Assembly (NCBI RefSeq): GCF_963576615.1 | Contig: NC_088711.1 | Span: 40,172,621 to 40,236,620 of the forward strand | DNA length: 64,000 nucleotides | DNA from: Watersipora subatra | Taxonomy: Eukaryota; Bryozoa; Gymnolaemata; Cheilostomatida; Watersiporidae | Reading direction: 5' to 3' | Shown: piece after piece, positions 37,401 to 49,900 of the stretch | How the letters are laid out: the number at the start of each line of letters is the position of its first letter | Numbering within the stretch: the first letter of the stretch is position 1 | Position numbers and translations under genes: made by a program | The notes under the pieces: generated by a model | Database searches by the model: none | What the model was told of the DNA's origin: nothing | What the model saw: the letters and a program-made list of their open reading frames with translations, nothing else

Positions 37401-40400
37401 CGTGGAATTTCTAGTCTATTACATTTTATTTTAAATTTATTTTAGACATGTACATGTTTTTTTTCATTATAGAGTTTTCTGTGGAGCATACAAGGGACAA
37501 AATTGATTTAAATTGACATTGCATGTGTGCATTTCCTTAACTTATCATAAAATTACCATAAGCATGGATCCTAAAGCGAGTGTATGATGACAAAAATAGA
37601 AGTTGTCTGCACCAATTATACCATAGTTAATGTTGAGTTGAGGTTTTTATTTCCAAGTGCCAAAGAAGTGAGTTTAGAAAATTTTTTGAAAGGATTAGGC
37701 AATTTACATGTATTTTGCTGTTTGCATAACGTAGAATCCCTATAATGTAAACCTTCCAGGAACGGATAATCTACATTGTACAGGTGTTTAGCATATGCTA
37801 TTATCGTTTTTAAAATACGAGAATGTTTGCTTACTCCGTGCGTAATATTCTTTTTATTTCTACCTACATGCATATGCAGCAGTGATATTAGTCAATTTTT
37901 ATTCCATCACTAGGTGAATGCCTGGCGTTGCGCGAATAATAAAAAAGTTTTTTCACAGAAAATTGGTTTTTAATCAACATATACAATATTTACTATTCTC
38001 ATTTTAAATGAAGGTTTTTGTTTATTTCTGTGTACTATGTTTATTTTTGTATGCCATGTTTTCTTCTGACTACAGTAGATGCTCCTACAACATAAATAAT
38101 CCTTTCCAGGAATGTTTACATTATACGAACAAGAAAATACTTGTAAATTGCCTAATCCATTCCAAGATCACCCCTTTAGCGATATAAAAAGAAAAAAACT
38201 AGAAAAATCTTTTTAATTTGTTGGCTGTATCGTAACTGTAATATTATTAGTTTGCATTGACAGGTTGTCTCCTTTTTCTGATCAATTTCACTGGTTTTAT
38301 AGATTATGATTGCCGTAATTTTACAATAAGTTGATGCGGAACGCACATATTCAACGTCCATCTTCAACGATTTGTTCATTTTTTTAGACAGCAAAGTCTA
38401 TTCTGGAAAGTGAAACTAATAACAAATATTATTTAAGTCTACAATAAAGCAGAACAAAAATATAGTTTGCTATAAAAAGAGTAACGTCTATCTGTTCGTC
38501 AAGGTTAGGATGAAAGATAACTTTCGGCGATACCCTCAACTCGTGACGTTCAGATTGGTAGACCGACACTGAATCACCCGCACCAATCATTTGCCTTTTA
38601 AGTATTTTTCAGTATCTGCACAGCTACCTATTCTCTGTTTTGTCGACACATCTGACGATCTATCATGAAAAAATAGAATGTCATGGAAGTTCTATATATA
38701 ATAAATATAATGCTACACGAGCATCATTTTTTCTCACAAGTGTGGCAAGATACGTTACCATTTGAATCGAATTTGAGAAGTTGCCTCTACTTGACAGTTT
38801 ACATTGTATGAAATTTTTTACCGAGTAGGAAGCAAAAACTTTGCATAATTTTTTTACGTTATCTAGAATTTACGTTATAGGAGGGTCCACTGTAATCCAC
38901 ACAGTACCGGCTGCAGTGCCTACCAAAGCTTTATACTGCTTGCATTAGTCTTGTTTTAAGCATTTTCTTCACGTATGGGCACATGTTTTTCTATTGGTCA
39001 CATGTCTTCACCCATAACACTAACTGAAATGTTAAACGTGAAGCCATGAAAAACTGGCAGGTGTAATAAGCTTGTGCACAAACTAATTCTATGGTCTAGT
39101 TAGTAGGACAGCTTGGCATAGGGCTTAGTGCACCTGTTTGCAGAACTGAAGGTTCCTGGTTCAAATCTAGTGCGCAGTGGATTTTTATTCTTAAAACTTT
39201 ATTGTTATAACTGGACACTCAGCTAGACAGACAAACAAACATTGAGATTTATATGTCCACTAGCCGTACTACCCGGCGTTGCCCTGGTAATAAAAAAGTC
39301 TTTCGACTGACAATTTGTTTTTATGTAACATATATATATACAACATTTACCATTGTAACTTTTAAACTTCATATCATGAGAAAAGTATTTTTGTGCAGTT
39401 CAAATGAACTAAGAAAAAAAATAAAACAACTAAAGGTTTTCAGCCAACTGTAACTTTTAAATTTCATAACTTTAGAGAGGTGTTTCGTTGAAATAAATTA
39501 AGAGAAAAAATAAAAATGTAAAGCTGTTTAAATGTAAATGTGAACTATGGCTACATCGTTAAATATAATCTTTTTTTGCTATGATTACAATTAAAAATTA
39601 TTTGTTATACATATATGTGATTTTAGTTTGTTTCAGTGTTGGCATACGAAAATATCGTAGGCTATAGATGTATATATAGAGTGGTATAGAAACCCATAGT
39701 AATTATCTAATGCAGTCACCTCCTGATAAAAATCATCAAAATCATCATCGTAAAAAAATAGTAACAAAACGATATGTTAACCTTAGTAACTATAGTTACC
39801 TACAATGACTTTAGTGCATTTTGTGGTTATGATCTGCAAGGTAACTTAACATTATAATGTACTACGAGGAAATTTCTTACCTTCAAGACAGAAGAGTAAC
39901 ATTAACGCTGAATCTAACTTAAATGATTTTAGCATACTAAACACACACTTGAAGGAAGTTTTAGTATGTGTTTTAGTAAACTTCCAATTTTGGACTAAAG
40001 TTTTATCATTTATCCGTTTGCGAATCCTATTTTACAATAGCGGATAACGCTGAACTCATAATGGCGAGCAAGTATATTTCCTAATAACGTATATAATCAG
40101 CACACAAATCGCCAAATTTCAATTTCGAGATAAATTACTGTTGATATCGTGTGGCAGAACCAATTAGCTCTAACGAAAAAAAGATGAAGAAGCATCGTGT
40201 TTCATATACTTAAGAACAAAACGTTTCTTAATAGGGACATCGTAATGCGTGGGTGCGCTGCTAAAGTAATTAGCATGTCTTTACGGTATATGGTAATGTC
40301 TTTGATCTACATGTCTTGTATAATAGCTCAGTGGTAGGGTGGTTGGATTTAAAACTTTAGCTTACAATCTACGTGAGTTCAAATCCGTTTTGATGCGGAA

Positions 40401-43400
40401 TTTTAAACTCCAAGATATTAATATCTATAGCTGGACCAACACAGACACGTATACACAAACTTTGAGAAATGTGTATAGATGTATATAAATAGAAGATAGT
40501 TAGATTGGGAATTTCTGTTCACAAGAAACAAATGGATGTGTTCCCATTGACTGCTGACAAAGCAGTATTCTTTGTAGCACAGGACTTATGTTATTACCAA
40601 CTAACAGCATTTACCCAATAGTAAATGATATCTTTTAGGTTAAATGTTAGAAAGTACATCGTGTTATATAATGTTTGTCTTTTGCTTATTTCTTTGAACA
40701 CCTCACAGAAATTCAGTAGATTAATTAGCTATGGTTACCAATCGACCAGCTAGTCACTCAATGAAGCGACTTACAGCTTGCCTCATCTCTATTCACTAGT
40801 TGTGTATTTTGGAAACCTGTCTAGAGCCATGTATCTGTTTATTGCAGTCATACCAAAGGCCAAGGTGCAGCAGTGGTGCATAGATAATGAGTTTGAACTC
40901 ATTGAATTGCAAGCTGATGATGCGGAGGGTGGCGATGAAGGTATTTGTATAGCAACTCTAGCGATGTATTTAGTCCTGTCGTGTGCTCCTTTTAAGATCT
41001 TTGTAATGTATTTGCTGTCTACACGTAAACTTAAACGGAATTCTGTTACATGTTTGGCTTTTTATGCTTTTAGACGAGTTTGATGTAGACGGTGTACAAA
41101 GAATTATTCAAGTGATGCACGCACACACCTGGTCCAATCTCGTCATGAAAGGTGTGAATGCCAAGTGTTTATTTGTAAACAATCCAACATGACTTATTAT
41201 TTCCTGTTTGGCTGTTTTGTCGTGTCTTCTACACCCGCATCTGGACTAATTGCTAAATTTTCTCTTTATCCATTAAACTCAGTCTGGATAACAATTGATT
41301 TGGTTTATTTTTATTTTATAATTTATTTGCAAACTAAGGAGTTATGTTATCTCTCTGATTCTGTTAGTCAGATGGTAATATGCTCGGTTTATACAAATCT
41401 CTTCAAGGTGCCATGAATGACCGATACGTAGAGCACTTGTAATCATCATAACATAGTTTGATAGCGCTTGGGAGGTCGAGCATTTGTTGATATATATTTT
41501 TCTTGCAAGTATTAGTTACCATCCAGACGACTCAAGACTGCAAATTTCATCAATCTGTAGGTTTAGTGCTAGAGTGAGGGAGGGAAGTATTTGCTGCAAC
41601 ATACTCTAATTTACACTAAATATAGTTTATATTAACCTAACTTGGGATTCTTTTAAAATATATTTCCTGTTTTATTTTCCTCAGTTTTTTATTTTTTTTT
41701 AAAACCAAGTTTCAAAAACAGTGTTTTTCTACTATAAGTGACTTTCTATGACCAGAAATTTTTATAAAAGTGTTTGCCATATTCCTAACCAATTGTGTGT
41801 AGAAGGGATCGCAATCTTTGGTTTGGTTGTACATGTAATGGGTAGTATTCAACATCTGATGGTTGACATGTCTGTATGTACATGTAATGGGTGGTATTCA
41901 GCATCTGATGGTTGACATGTCTGTATGTATGTGTAATGTTCACATGGCGACGGCTTTGTAGGCCTGCACTGCTTTCTTTGAACAGCAGATTGGAATCATT
42001 GTGCTTGCCATTTCATTATTGTTGCTTCCTTTAATGTTCTTTTTAGTAATGGCTCATTGTTATCGTATGTCTTGTTGATGTAGAACACTTCATTAGTTTC
42101 AATAGATTAGCTGTGTCATTCCTCAGCGAACTTGAGATACACACGCTTTGTTTTTCAGACACTTGGCAGCCTGTGTTATGATCAATAACTTTGTCCTTTA
42201 GGCTGCCTTTGAGTCATATATAATTGGGCCATAACTGTTTCGTTGGTGTGATATCCCAAGTTAGTCATGTGTGCATTTGGCAGCATATCAAAGTAAATTT
42301 TAACACACTTTTTAAAGTGTGTTAAAAGACTATTAAAGGATTGATGTTTTTTAAACCACTTGTGTTGCTCTCATACCAGTATGTAATATGTTATACATAA
42401 TGTTATACACATTACACGATGCAATATGTTCTCCAGACAAACCAGACACAGTCAGCCCGTACATGAAGAAATTGATGGATGAAAGTAAGGTTGAAGCTGA
42501 GGCAGCTGCCGGGCAAGAGCAGAGTGAGATAGATATCTGCAGCGAGTTAGGTAGGTTTATGAGTGATGAAGTTTTAGGAGGTAAGCTTGTACATGCGTTG
42601 GTATGAAAGTTGTCGGTACACAGAAGGGTTATTAATACTTGCGCTGTTTTACACATTTGAATCGGTAATGTGATTGTGAAGACAGGTTAGCCAGGATCGA
42701 CGGTGTGTTTCCATTACGCGGTTGGTGGGGATTTGGAGTTGCGCGCACTTTGAGTTAATAAGCGATAAGTGTTTCATTGGACATTCGCATGATGCGGATT
42801 AATGCGGGCATTTTGTTAAAAAAGCTAAGCAATTTTTCACCAGATGTCATATCGGCACACTCCTGTCTCGCTTAAATTAAAATAAAAACGGCTGGAGTGT
42901 AGAGAATGTTGAAAATTGAATTGCTTGCAGTGCATTTTCTTGCTCAGCAAACTGGTAGATTAACCGTATCATCGAAACATAGTTTGTTAGTGCTTTAGTT
43001 GCCTTTTATTTTTATATCCATTTGACTTTAATCAAGGCCCTTTTTTGTACTAATTATTGGCTGTATGCAACTACCATATACTAATTGTATATATGGCTAT
43101 CATATTTCGTTATGAATCATTTCTCGTTGATCAGTTGTACATCTATATATATACATAATTATATTTCTTAAAGTATGTCATCTGTTTTTGGTATGTCTAG
43201 CTATAGCTATTAAAATTTTGGAATTAGAATTTTTCATTTTGCTGGACTCAAACTCACGAGGATTGCGAACGCAGTGATAATCCAGCACTTCAACGGCGAG
43301 ACCACGGAAGCTCTTACAATTGCTCACACTTAATACATATCGTTTACAACTTTTTTCCGTTTTCACACCAAAATGACGTATTAATTTAAACTCTATTAAC

Positions 43401-46084
43401 TTTTTTAGCTTTATGAAACGCGATGTTTTTTCATCATTGCTGTATTAGAGCTAATTTGTTTTCGGCAAAACGATATCAACAATAGACTTTCTCGAAATTA
43501 ATATTTGGCAATTATATTGTATTAACTCTATGAAACTCGACGCTTTTTTGCGTTTTCATGAGCTTCTAATTCTGGCTTTTCGTAAGGTTCAATTGCTAAA
43601 TCGCAGTGAAGGTCAATACATTTCACGCGGACCATTATATTATCTCTTTTTGTTCGGTCAAACAAAGACAGTCCGATATCTCAGTTTTACATTTGTACCA
43701 GTATCGAGAGGTACCAGTATCGTCGTATTTAGAGTTTTGATGGATAGCTGCTGGTGGAACAGTAGCTTTTTTATACCCACACTTCTATGCAAGAATTGTT
43801 ATTATTAATTCAATATATTCGTAATTTTCATTTTGTTTTCTCATTTCTTATTAATTGTATCATTACCAAATCATCTCTTATTGTAATCATTGCAAAACAG
43901 ACTCAATTTAGCTATTACTTGCTAATTATTTCACTTTTACATCTAAACCCTTTATAGTCGTTTTATTTTTTTTAATTTATGTGACCTGTACGAAACATTT
44001 TTCCATGATATGAAGCTTAAAAGTTGTTTGGCAAAGTTTGAAAGCCTTTACAGTTGTTTTTATTTGCTCTTTTAATTTATTTCAACTACACAAAACACTT
44101 TTCTCATGATAGGAAGTTTAAAGGTTAGAATGGCAAATGTTGTTATATGTTAAATACAATTCAGTTTTCTGTCCAAAGACATTTTTTATTATCCGGGCAA
44201 TGCGGGGTTGTACAGCTATACGTATATAAATATCAGTGTTTCCTTTTTTATTAAACCCTGTGTCCAGTTATAGCGATTACATTTTAGCAATGAAAAATCT
44301 GCTTGGCTCTGGATTTGATCTCCAGGACCTTCAGATTTAGAGGTGGCGGAACTTAACCATTAAGCTACACGGGAAAACAAAGGTTCCATTGGTCAAATAA
44401 TCATTAAATTGGTCATTAAATTAATCATTAAAAATCATTAATACTCGCGCTTAAAGCACCTGCTTGTGGTTATTAACGAGCACTGTTGACTGGTATGCGT
44501 AACGATTGTTAAGCTGGTACAAAACACGGGTATTGTTTTAATGAAAATTTTAGTAAAGATCTAGCTTCCTAGGTAAGTTACTCAAATTCATTAGGTAATA
44601 ATTATATTACCCGTGCAACACCTGGTATTTCAGGCATTTGGCTATGTAGATAACCTCTGCATGCAAATTATCACATATAAATTGTAAACCATACTAGTTT
44701 TCTTCTGTGATAAGCTTTTAGCAAGCATGTATAGTCAGCTTTTATAAAGTTGAGCACCACCTGGTAAATAATGCATTTGTGTAGGGAGAGAGAGGTTTAC
44801 TCTGTTTGCTACTATTAGGAATGAATACGAAGGAACTAACAGATATGCTTCATGATGATGGAGAAGCAGGCGTGGAGTCTTTCGAGAAACTTTTTTCTAG
44901 TCTGCATCTTATGAAAGGTGAAAGTTTTCGATGTCTATTAGCATCAAAGTTTATAAATATTCTGCATGTCATGCTTGTTTTACAAGCTTGATGCCTTGCA
45001 TTGTATGTCGACATGCTGCCTATTATATGGTTCATACACTGCTATTTGTAATTATATAAACTGGTAATGGAGGAGAGACAGCACAAAAGAAAATGGTACA
45101 TTAATGATTTAATTACACTAATGATATTTTATTTATTTAAAATATGAATAGATGTATCACTGTTGATTTAGGCGTATCTGCTTCAAGCCGAATCGGCGAC
45201 ATTAGGATTTTATTTAACTCCTTTATAAGTGGATATGTCCGGCATTGTTCCCTTAACCTTCTCAATACAGAATGTTTTGCTTGTTCTGATGGAATGAAGT
45301 TTGCAGACGTACACTCAGCATCTTTGCTGTAAAAGCTAGATTTTCTGTCATAAAGCTTCAACTTAGAGGACTTTTCAAATCAGCAAAAAAATTTTCAAAA
45401 GAATGCATTTGAAGTATGGAAGCCATGTTCTTTTTTCTATTTTAGTACAACCGACAGCAAAAAAGTTTGGTTAAAAGACAGACCCCCATTTTCTGGTATA
45501 GAAGTAGGCTATAGTTATTAGAGGTATCTTCAGCTCAATAATTTTGAAGAATTTTTTTAACAGAACTTAGTTTATGTCGCAGTGTACAATTTTTCTTTTC
45601 CATCCTAAACAGAAAATAAAAAAGTTATAAACCGCAATATTATGCTGTGAATTCTGAGTAAAAAGAAAACTGCTTCAGTTTGTTTTGACGAAATGATAAC
45701 ACTATATCTTAACTTGATTGTGGCGCAATTTTGGGTGGATCTGTTAACTCTCTGAGCTGCGGCGAATGTTTATGTAATGGTACCACAGGTGAGCCGTTTA
45801 ACCAGCTTTCTTAGCTGAAGGAGATAGGGTTATATTATAGTGTGGCATGTCTAGCTAAACCTTATAGTCACCTCTGCCTCTGAGAAACTTCAATTGCAAC
45901 CATCTGACTGCAGGTCCAATTTTTAACCTGCTATTAGTAGACACTGATATTCAAAGATGTTGTTTTTTTAGAAAAAGCTGAAAGTCTTGCTCCAGAAGAG
46001 AGAAAAAGTTATGCAGAAAAAGTGGCCCTGTCATTCTGGTCTGCTATCGGAGGATCAGACGATGAAATAGATCTTAGTGACTAA
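34461..46084 (+). CDS. AAGAB: Alpha- and gamma-adaptin-binding protein p34 (AAGAB)
   Basis: Eight exons, 34461-34545, 34686-34876, 35348-35447, 40848-40940, 41074-41151, 42437-42580, 44819-44917 and 45972-46084, join in phase and give 300 residues (human 315). AAGAB is a cytosolic chaperone that binds AP-1 and AP-2 adaptor subunits during clathrin-adaptor assembly. Matches along the whole length include the N-terminal pseudo-GTPase region (PCCLFAHCGACQGIDQEQLL; WNFETKYYTCTVKLC against WTIDNKYYSADINLC; VEVVILVFD-type strand), the QQWCIDNEFELIEL motif (human QEWCIKHGFELVEL), VQRIIQVMHAHTWSNLVMK, and the C-terminal dimerisation helices VESFEKLFSSLHLMK and YAEKVALSFWSAIGG-DDEIDLSD. The acceptor at 44819 was chosen because it alone keeps phase 1 behind a pyrimidine tract. 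Exon 6 could end at 42550 instead, also in phase 1. Intron 3 is 5.4 kb and full of repeats. Confidence 0.95.
36560..37255. repeat. 107-bp tandem repeat with higher-order copy, AAGAB intron 3
   Basis: TATGACGTTTTGAAATGTAA recurs at 36601, 36708 and 36815 (107-bp steps) and again at 37068. The fourth copy is followed by a second version of the block CAGTGCATT.TACTTCTAATATT…CTCCTATTGCAGG, first seen at 36908-36950. A larger unit of about 250 bp was therefore duplicated as well. Confidence 0.85.
38073..38892. mobile_element. Tc1/mariner-type MITE
   Basis: Inverted ends CAGTAGATGCTCCTACAAC and CAGTGGACCCTCCTATAAC are flanked by TA (38071-38072, 38893-38894). No transposase is present in the 820 bp. 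Related internal sequence (ATCCCTATAATGTAAACCTT) occurs at about 37734-37790. Confidence 0.7.
39090..40240 (+). repeat. tRNA-headed repeat family, long plus-oriented copy
   Basis: A tRNA-like head (box A-like near 39098-39130, box B GGTTCAAATC near 39164) is followed by TTATAACTGGACACTCAGC, then the core CTAGCCGTACTACCCGGCGTTGCCC (39263-39287) and about 950 bp that match 43390-44240 in reverse. No coding capacity was recognised. The same core appears at 21583, 37915, 44190, 44610 and 57215. Confidence 0.6.
40310..40510 (+). repeat. tRNA-derived SINE-like copy
   Basis: TAGCTCAGTGGTAGGGTGG (box A) and GAGTTCAAATCCG (box B) are well preserved. They are followed by a non-tRNA tail shared with 21889-21946. 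No complete cloverleaf acceptor stem is visible, so this is a SINE head rather than a tRNA gene. Confidence 0.6.
41828..41940. repeat. 55-bp direct duplication in AAGAB intron 5
   Basis: Two adjacent copies of GTACATGTAATGGGT.GTATTCA.CATCTGATGGTTGACATGTCTGTAT (read in parts), differing at about two positions. Confidence 0.85.
42720..42905. repeat. Dispersed repeat, partner of 47215-47405
   Basis: Shares GATTTGGAGTTGC.CGC, GGACATTCGCATGATGCGGATTAA and GTCATA.(C/G)GGC(A/G)CA blocks in the same order with 47215-47405. No ends or coding sequence were identified. Confidence 0.65.
43200..43300 (-). repeat. tRNA-like SINE head, minus-oriented
   Basis: The reverse complement has GCCGTTGAAGTGCTGG and GTGAGTTTGAGTCCAGC, resembling boxes A and B. 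It immediately precedes the minus-oriented long copy at 43390-44390. Confidence 0.4.
43390..44390 (-). repeat. tRNA-headed repeat family, long minus-oriented copy
   Basis: Reverse-oriented counterpart of 39090-40240. It has a tRNA-like head at about 44390-44290 (minus: TAGCTTAATGGTTAAG, then GGAGATCAAATCCAG), the TCCAGTTATAGCG block, a GGGCAATGCGGGGTTGTAC core at about 44195, and the matching body to 43390. It sits in AAGAB intron 6. Confidence 0.55.
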
Positions 46085-46937
46085 CCATGTGATCAACAGA
46101 CCCATCATTTGCAGACAGAAGAACAGTTCATAGTTTCAGGGCACAACTTTATGGTAGGATGCGAGACCGCTGTAGATTATAACATATGGCAGCTCAACTG
46201 CATATCGCGATGATAACGATTATGGTTTGAGATGCTGCTTTTGCCAAAAATGCACTCTACTGCATAATCTCATAATAGAGCTATAGCTCTGTTGGACCTA
46301 TTTTCTTTGAAATGGACCATATTCTAATAAGATTATTTGAAATTCCAACTTTTTTAGAAGTTTATGCTATCCAAGTATTGCTGTTGTTACATACGCCCAA
46401 TCCTTATCCTCAAGGAATAAGTACTCGGGCTAAGCATCGTCTAGTTGCTAAGGATATCTGAACTCATTTTTTATCTACTTTGTGATTGGTTATACATTTT
46501 TTATTCATACAAAATTCAGGAAAAATATATCAGATAAACAACAATATATCATCGTCACGGCCTAAATTGTGGCAAACTCTACAATCCACACACTGTATTG
46601 ATATTTGAACACATGCCAAATCATACAGCAAGCAACAAGTGGCTGCACATCTAGGACGGATCGACATATTGTCAAACTCACAAGTACATAAAAGTACCTT
46701 AGAATAGTGAATAATAGCAATTCTCTCTAACTGGCTGTTTGCTAATAATGGAAAACATTTAGCAGTGGTGTAAAAACCACAGGCGTACAACAAATAGCAT
46801 CGAGCAGTTAAAATACATTCGTGGTAAGACGACCCTGGCAGCGCTTCCTTCCAGCTAAGATTCCATACAGTGAGTCTATGCATAGACATCTTCATAGACA
46901 GTATCTGGTATCATTTCCTATGGCTAGGCACCCATTA
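46085..46937. other. Convergent 3' ends of AAGAB and TIPIN
   Basis: 853 bp separate the two stop codons and must hold both 3' UTRs. A minus-strand AATAAA lies at 46500-46505. The long minus-strand open frame at 46530-46895 is in the TIPIN 3' UTR and has no supporting motif. Confidence 0.5.
46500..46505 (-). terminator. Candidate polyadenylation signal of TIPIN
   Basis: AATAAA on the minus strand, about 430 nt after the TIPIN stop. Confidence 0.4.
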
Positions 46938-49900
46938 CTATGTATTCGAAATAGGGGAATCGGGAATCGTGCTATCCTGGTCAACATCTGACTGCACTGT
47001 ATCCATCGTATTGGCAAGTCTATCAGAAGTCTCTGAAGAAGCAGTTGTCTTGGAAAGATGTGATGTATCCATTTGCTCCCCTGCAAATGAATAGCAACTT
47101 TTCACACACACTACTAAACGTCATATGGCTTACATGCATGCAGGCAAAACAATTGTGGTCCGAGAGATTACAGGTGAAGGGATAATCCTCTGTTTACATT
47201 GTGCAGAAGATGCAGATTTGGAGTTGCACGCTCATTGAGTTACTGCTCAATAAGAGTCTCAGTGGACATTCGCATGATGCGGATTAAAGCAGGGCAAGCA
47301 CTTTATATAAAAATATTTTTTTAAGCCAGAAGTCATAGTGGCGCATTCGAAACTGCGCACATCAAAATAGGAATAACAGAAGTGTGGAAAACTTTTTAAG
47401 ATGGAATGGAATAGTTTGGGTGGCATTTTCATAAGCATCATTCACAAGTGCCTTTTCCATATTTCGCAAGCATGAAACATCTGGTAAAAGTTGCAGGATT
47501 TTTTGCATCTTGCGAATGACTCAGATTTGCGGATGACTTAAACTAGAAACAGTGAAAGTTATTGCGAGCAACCATTTTTATATTAGCTGAGATTCATAAG
47601 CCAAGTGAATGGTCACACATATAGCATGTTTGCTATATAGGAGTAAATACATTGTAAGGGCTCAGTTCCCTCCGCTATTGCTTGTCCACTAAAAGGGGAA
47701 AAATGAAAACAAAAAACAAATGAACAGCAAAAAAGCGTCGAATAAACAAAGGCTCTCACTGGCTATTCTCTCCCTACCGCGCTTCCGTTGTGAGACCTCA
47801 ATACTCAGCGTGTCTGTGAGAAATTTGCAAATGAGCTATCATGCCATACTCATCAATTTGATACCCTGCTAAAGTAGATTAGAACATTGGTACGAGCTGC
47901 TGGTGTCTTAGGGTGAGAGAATTCAAAATGGCAACATTGCTATGCGACAATAAAAATCGTGACCAGTAGTGACAAGATGACATGAGTAACAAAAAGAAGT
48001 ATTGCAACTGGCTCAAATTTCTTCGTAAAGGATGATGAGGGCAGGGTAATTAGACCGAGAGGAAAGAAGACAACTTATACACCCAGGATAGGAGGCATGA
48101 GAGTAGAGGTCAATGGCAGTTTATTAAGGGTGATAAAACAAGTGTGTTTAATTGCTGATTGTGCACATCAAACAAAGGTAAAAAAAACCTTTGCATGTGT
48201 TAACTGTTGTAAAATCTATGTGGTTTGTAAAAGTTCCAGCTCAATCACGCTAATATATTGGAAGGATAACTCTCAATATACGCTATGCAAGGCAACAACA
48301 TACTTAATAATGAGAAGAAAACTCCCGCTAAACTATTTCATAGCATGTACTCAGACAAGCTTTCTAATGCATAATTTCGTAATACTGTATAACATTTAAT
48401 ATTAACCAATAGTTCAAACAGAAAGCAGAGTCATTAACATTTGCTGCCGCTGACAGACAAACATACCACTAGCAGTTGAGTCTAATGTTGAGCGGTTGAG
48501 TCTTATAGCCTTGGCTCTTTCCTGTTTAGCCCGTATCATTTCCAGTTGTTCCTCAGTCAAATCCTTTATGAAAAAATCAATGATAGTTACATGGTTAGAC
48601 ATAAGTGACATTAAAATATACTTTATGGCTATTGACCAAATTCCCAATGAGTAACAAAGTTGAAGATGATAATTTTAGCTTTTCAACAAGGTTTATTTCT
48701 TGTAGCACGGCAAAATGTGAAAACAATTAATTCCGATTGGTAATTAATTGCTTATTACTGATAATTGGAAAACGGCAACTTCCATAACATCCTCTACATG
48801 AAGAGTTACTTAGAGGAAATAAACTAGTCAGGAGAACTAAAGTCTCCTGACTAAGGTCAAGAGGACTAACACATTCAGGAACATTAACCCTTTCGCAGGC
48901 GAGTTTTTTGGGGATATTTGAGACCACCTGGAAAAATTAATTGTTCACAAATCGATTTAAAAAAATCATTGATTTTTATTCTCTCTTATTCATGATATTG
49001 TATACTTGTATTATGTTTTTATGATACAGGTAAATACAAACAGACATGTTTTATGTCAATTCTTCACCTAACTGTTTCTCTAGCTATGGTACTTTCGGCA
49101 GCAATGTGCCGAAACCATGTGCTCTTTCTTGTTCCCACACCCACCTCCATAATCGTCAAAACTATTACTAGGTTCTTCATCACTTTCACTCTCAGATTCT
49201 AATGAAAATCGTCCAAGCCACAATCTAAACCAGATTCACTGTCACTATTAATTCTGGTTACTAACTCTAAGAATTTATCACAATCAGCTGATATCATCCT
49301 ATTACTGCTAGCACTAACACTACTACTTGCAGCATTAGAGAGACTTGGGTAATTTCGTTCGGAGGTCGCCATGACAATAAAAGAAAGTTGTTGCACTCTG
49401 GAAAAAGGTTAAGAAAGCATAGACAAGCTACAAACAAAACTCCAAGATTTATTTACAGAATTTTCTTTTTCGAATTTTTCGTTCGTTTAGTATTGCAAAA
49501 ACGATCGTTTTTTTCACAAAACGGCCTATTTTTTTGTTGCTAACAGAGAATAATCTATTGTAGTTTACTATTAGTAAAAAATCTAAACAAACAGCAATAA
49601 GCAAACCAAAAATCAATTTATAAAAACGGTTCTTGTGCAACATAACAGTCATGCATTATCGTCATTACTGCTAAACGGCAATATCGTCGCTATGCCTGAA
49701 AAAGGGTTAAACAAATGTTACCGATGCATCAGGTGGAGAGGCAGGCCTAGCCTTAGGATGAGGAGTACTTGAACTCAATATTATATTTTGTGAGCTGATT
49801 TCTTCTTCCTGCAAGATCTCATTCATAGCCTCCTCATCATCCTCTAGTATACCGGCGCACTCGGGCTACAATCATAGTTTTCCCTGCACCATTCTTTAAA

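Noticed and set aside
40310-40400. A functional tRNA gene
   Set aside because: Boxes A and B are present, but no pairing acceptor stem was seen and the sequence continues into a SINE tail shared with other copies.
45137-45361. Minus-strand 74-codon open frame in AAGAB intron 7
   Set aside because: No paired splice sites, start context or motif were found; a nested gene cannot be supported.
46530-46895. 121-codon minus-strand open frame
   Set aside because: It follows the TIPIN stop, has no recognisable motif, and is best explained as 3' UTR.
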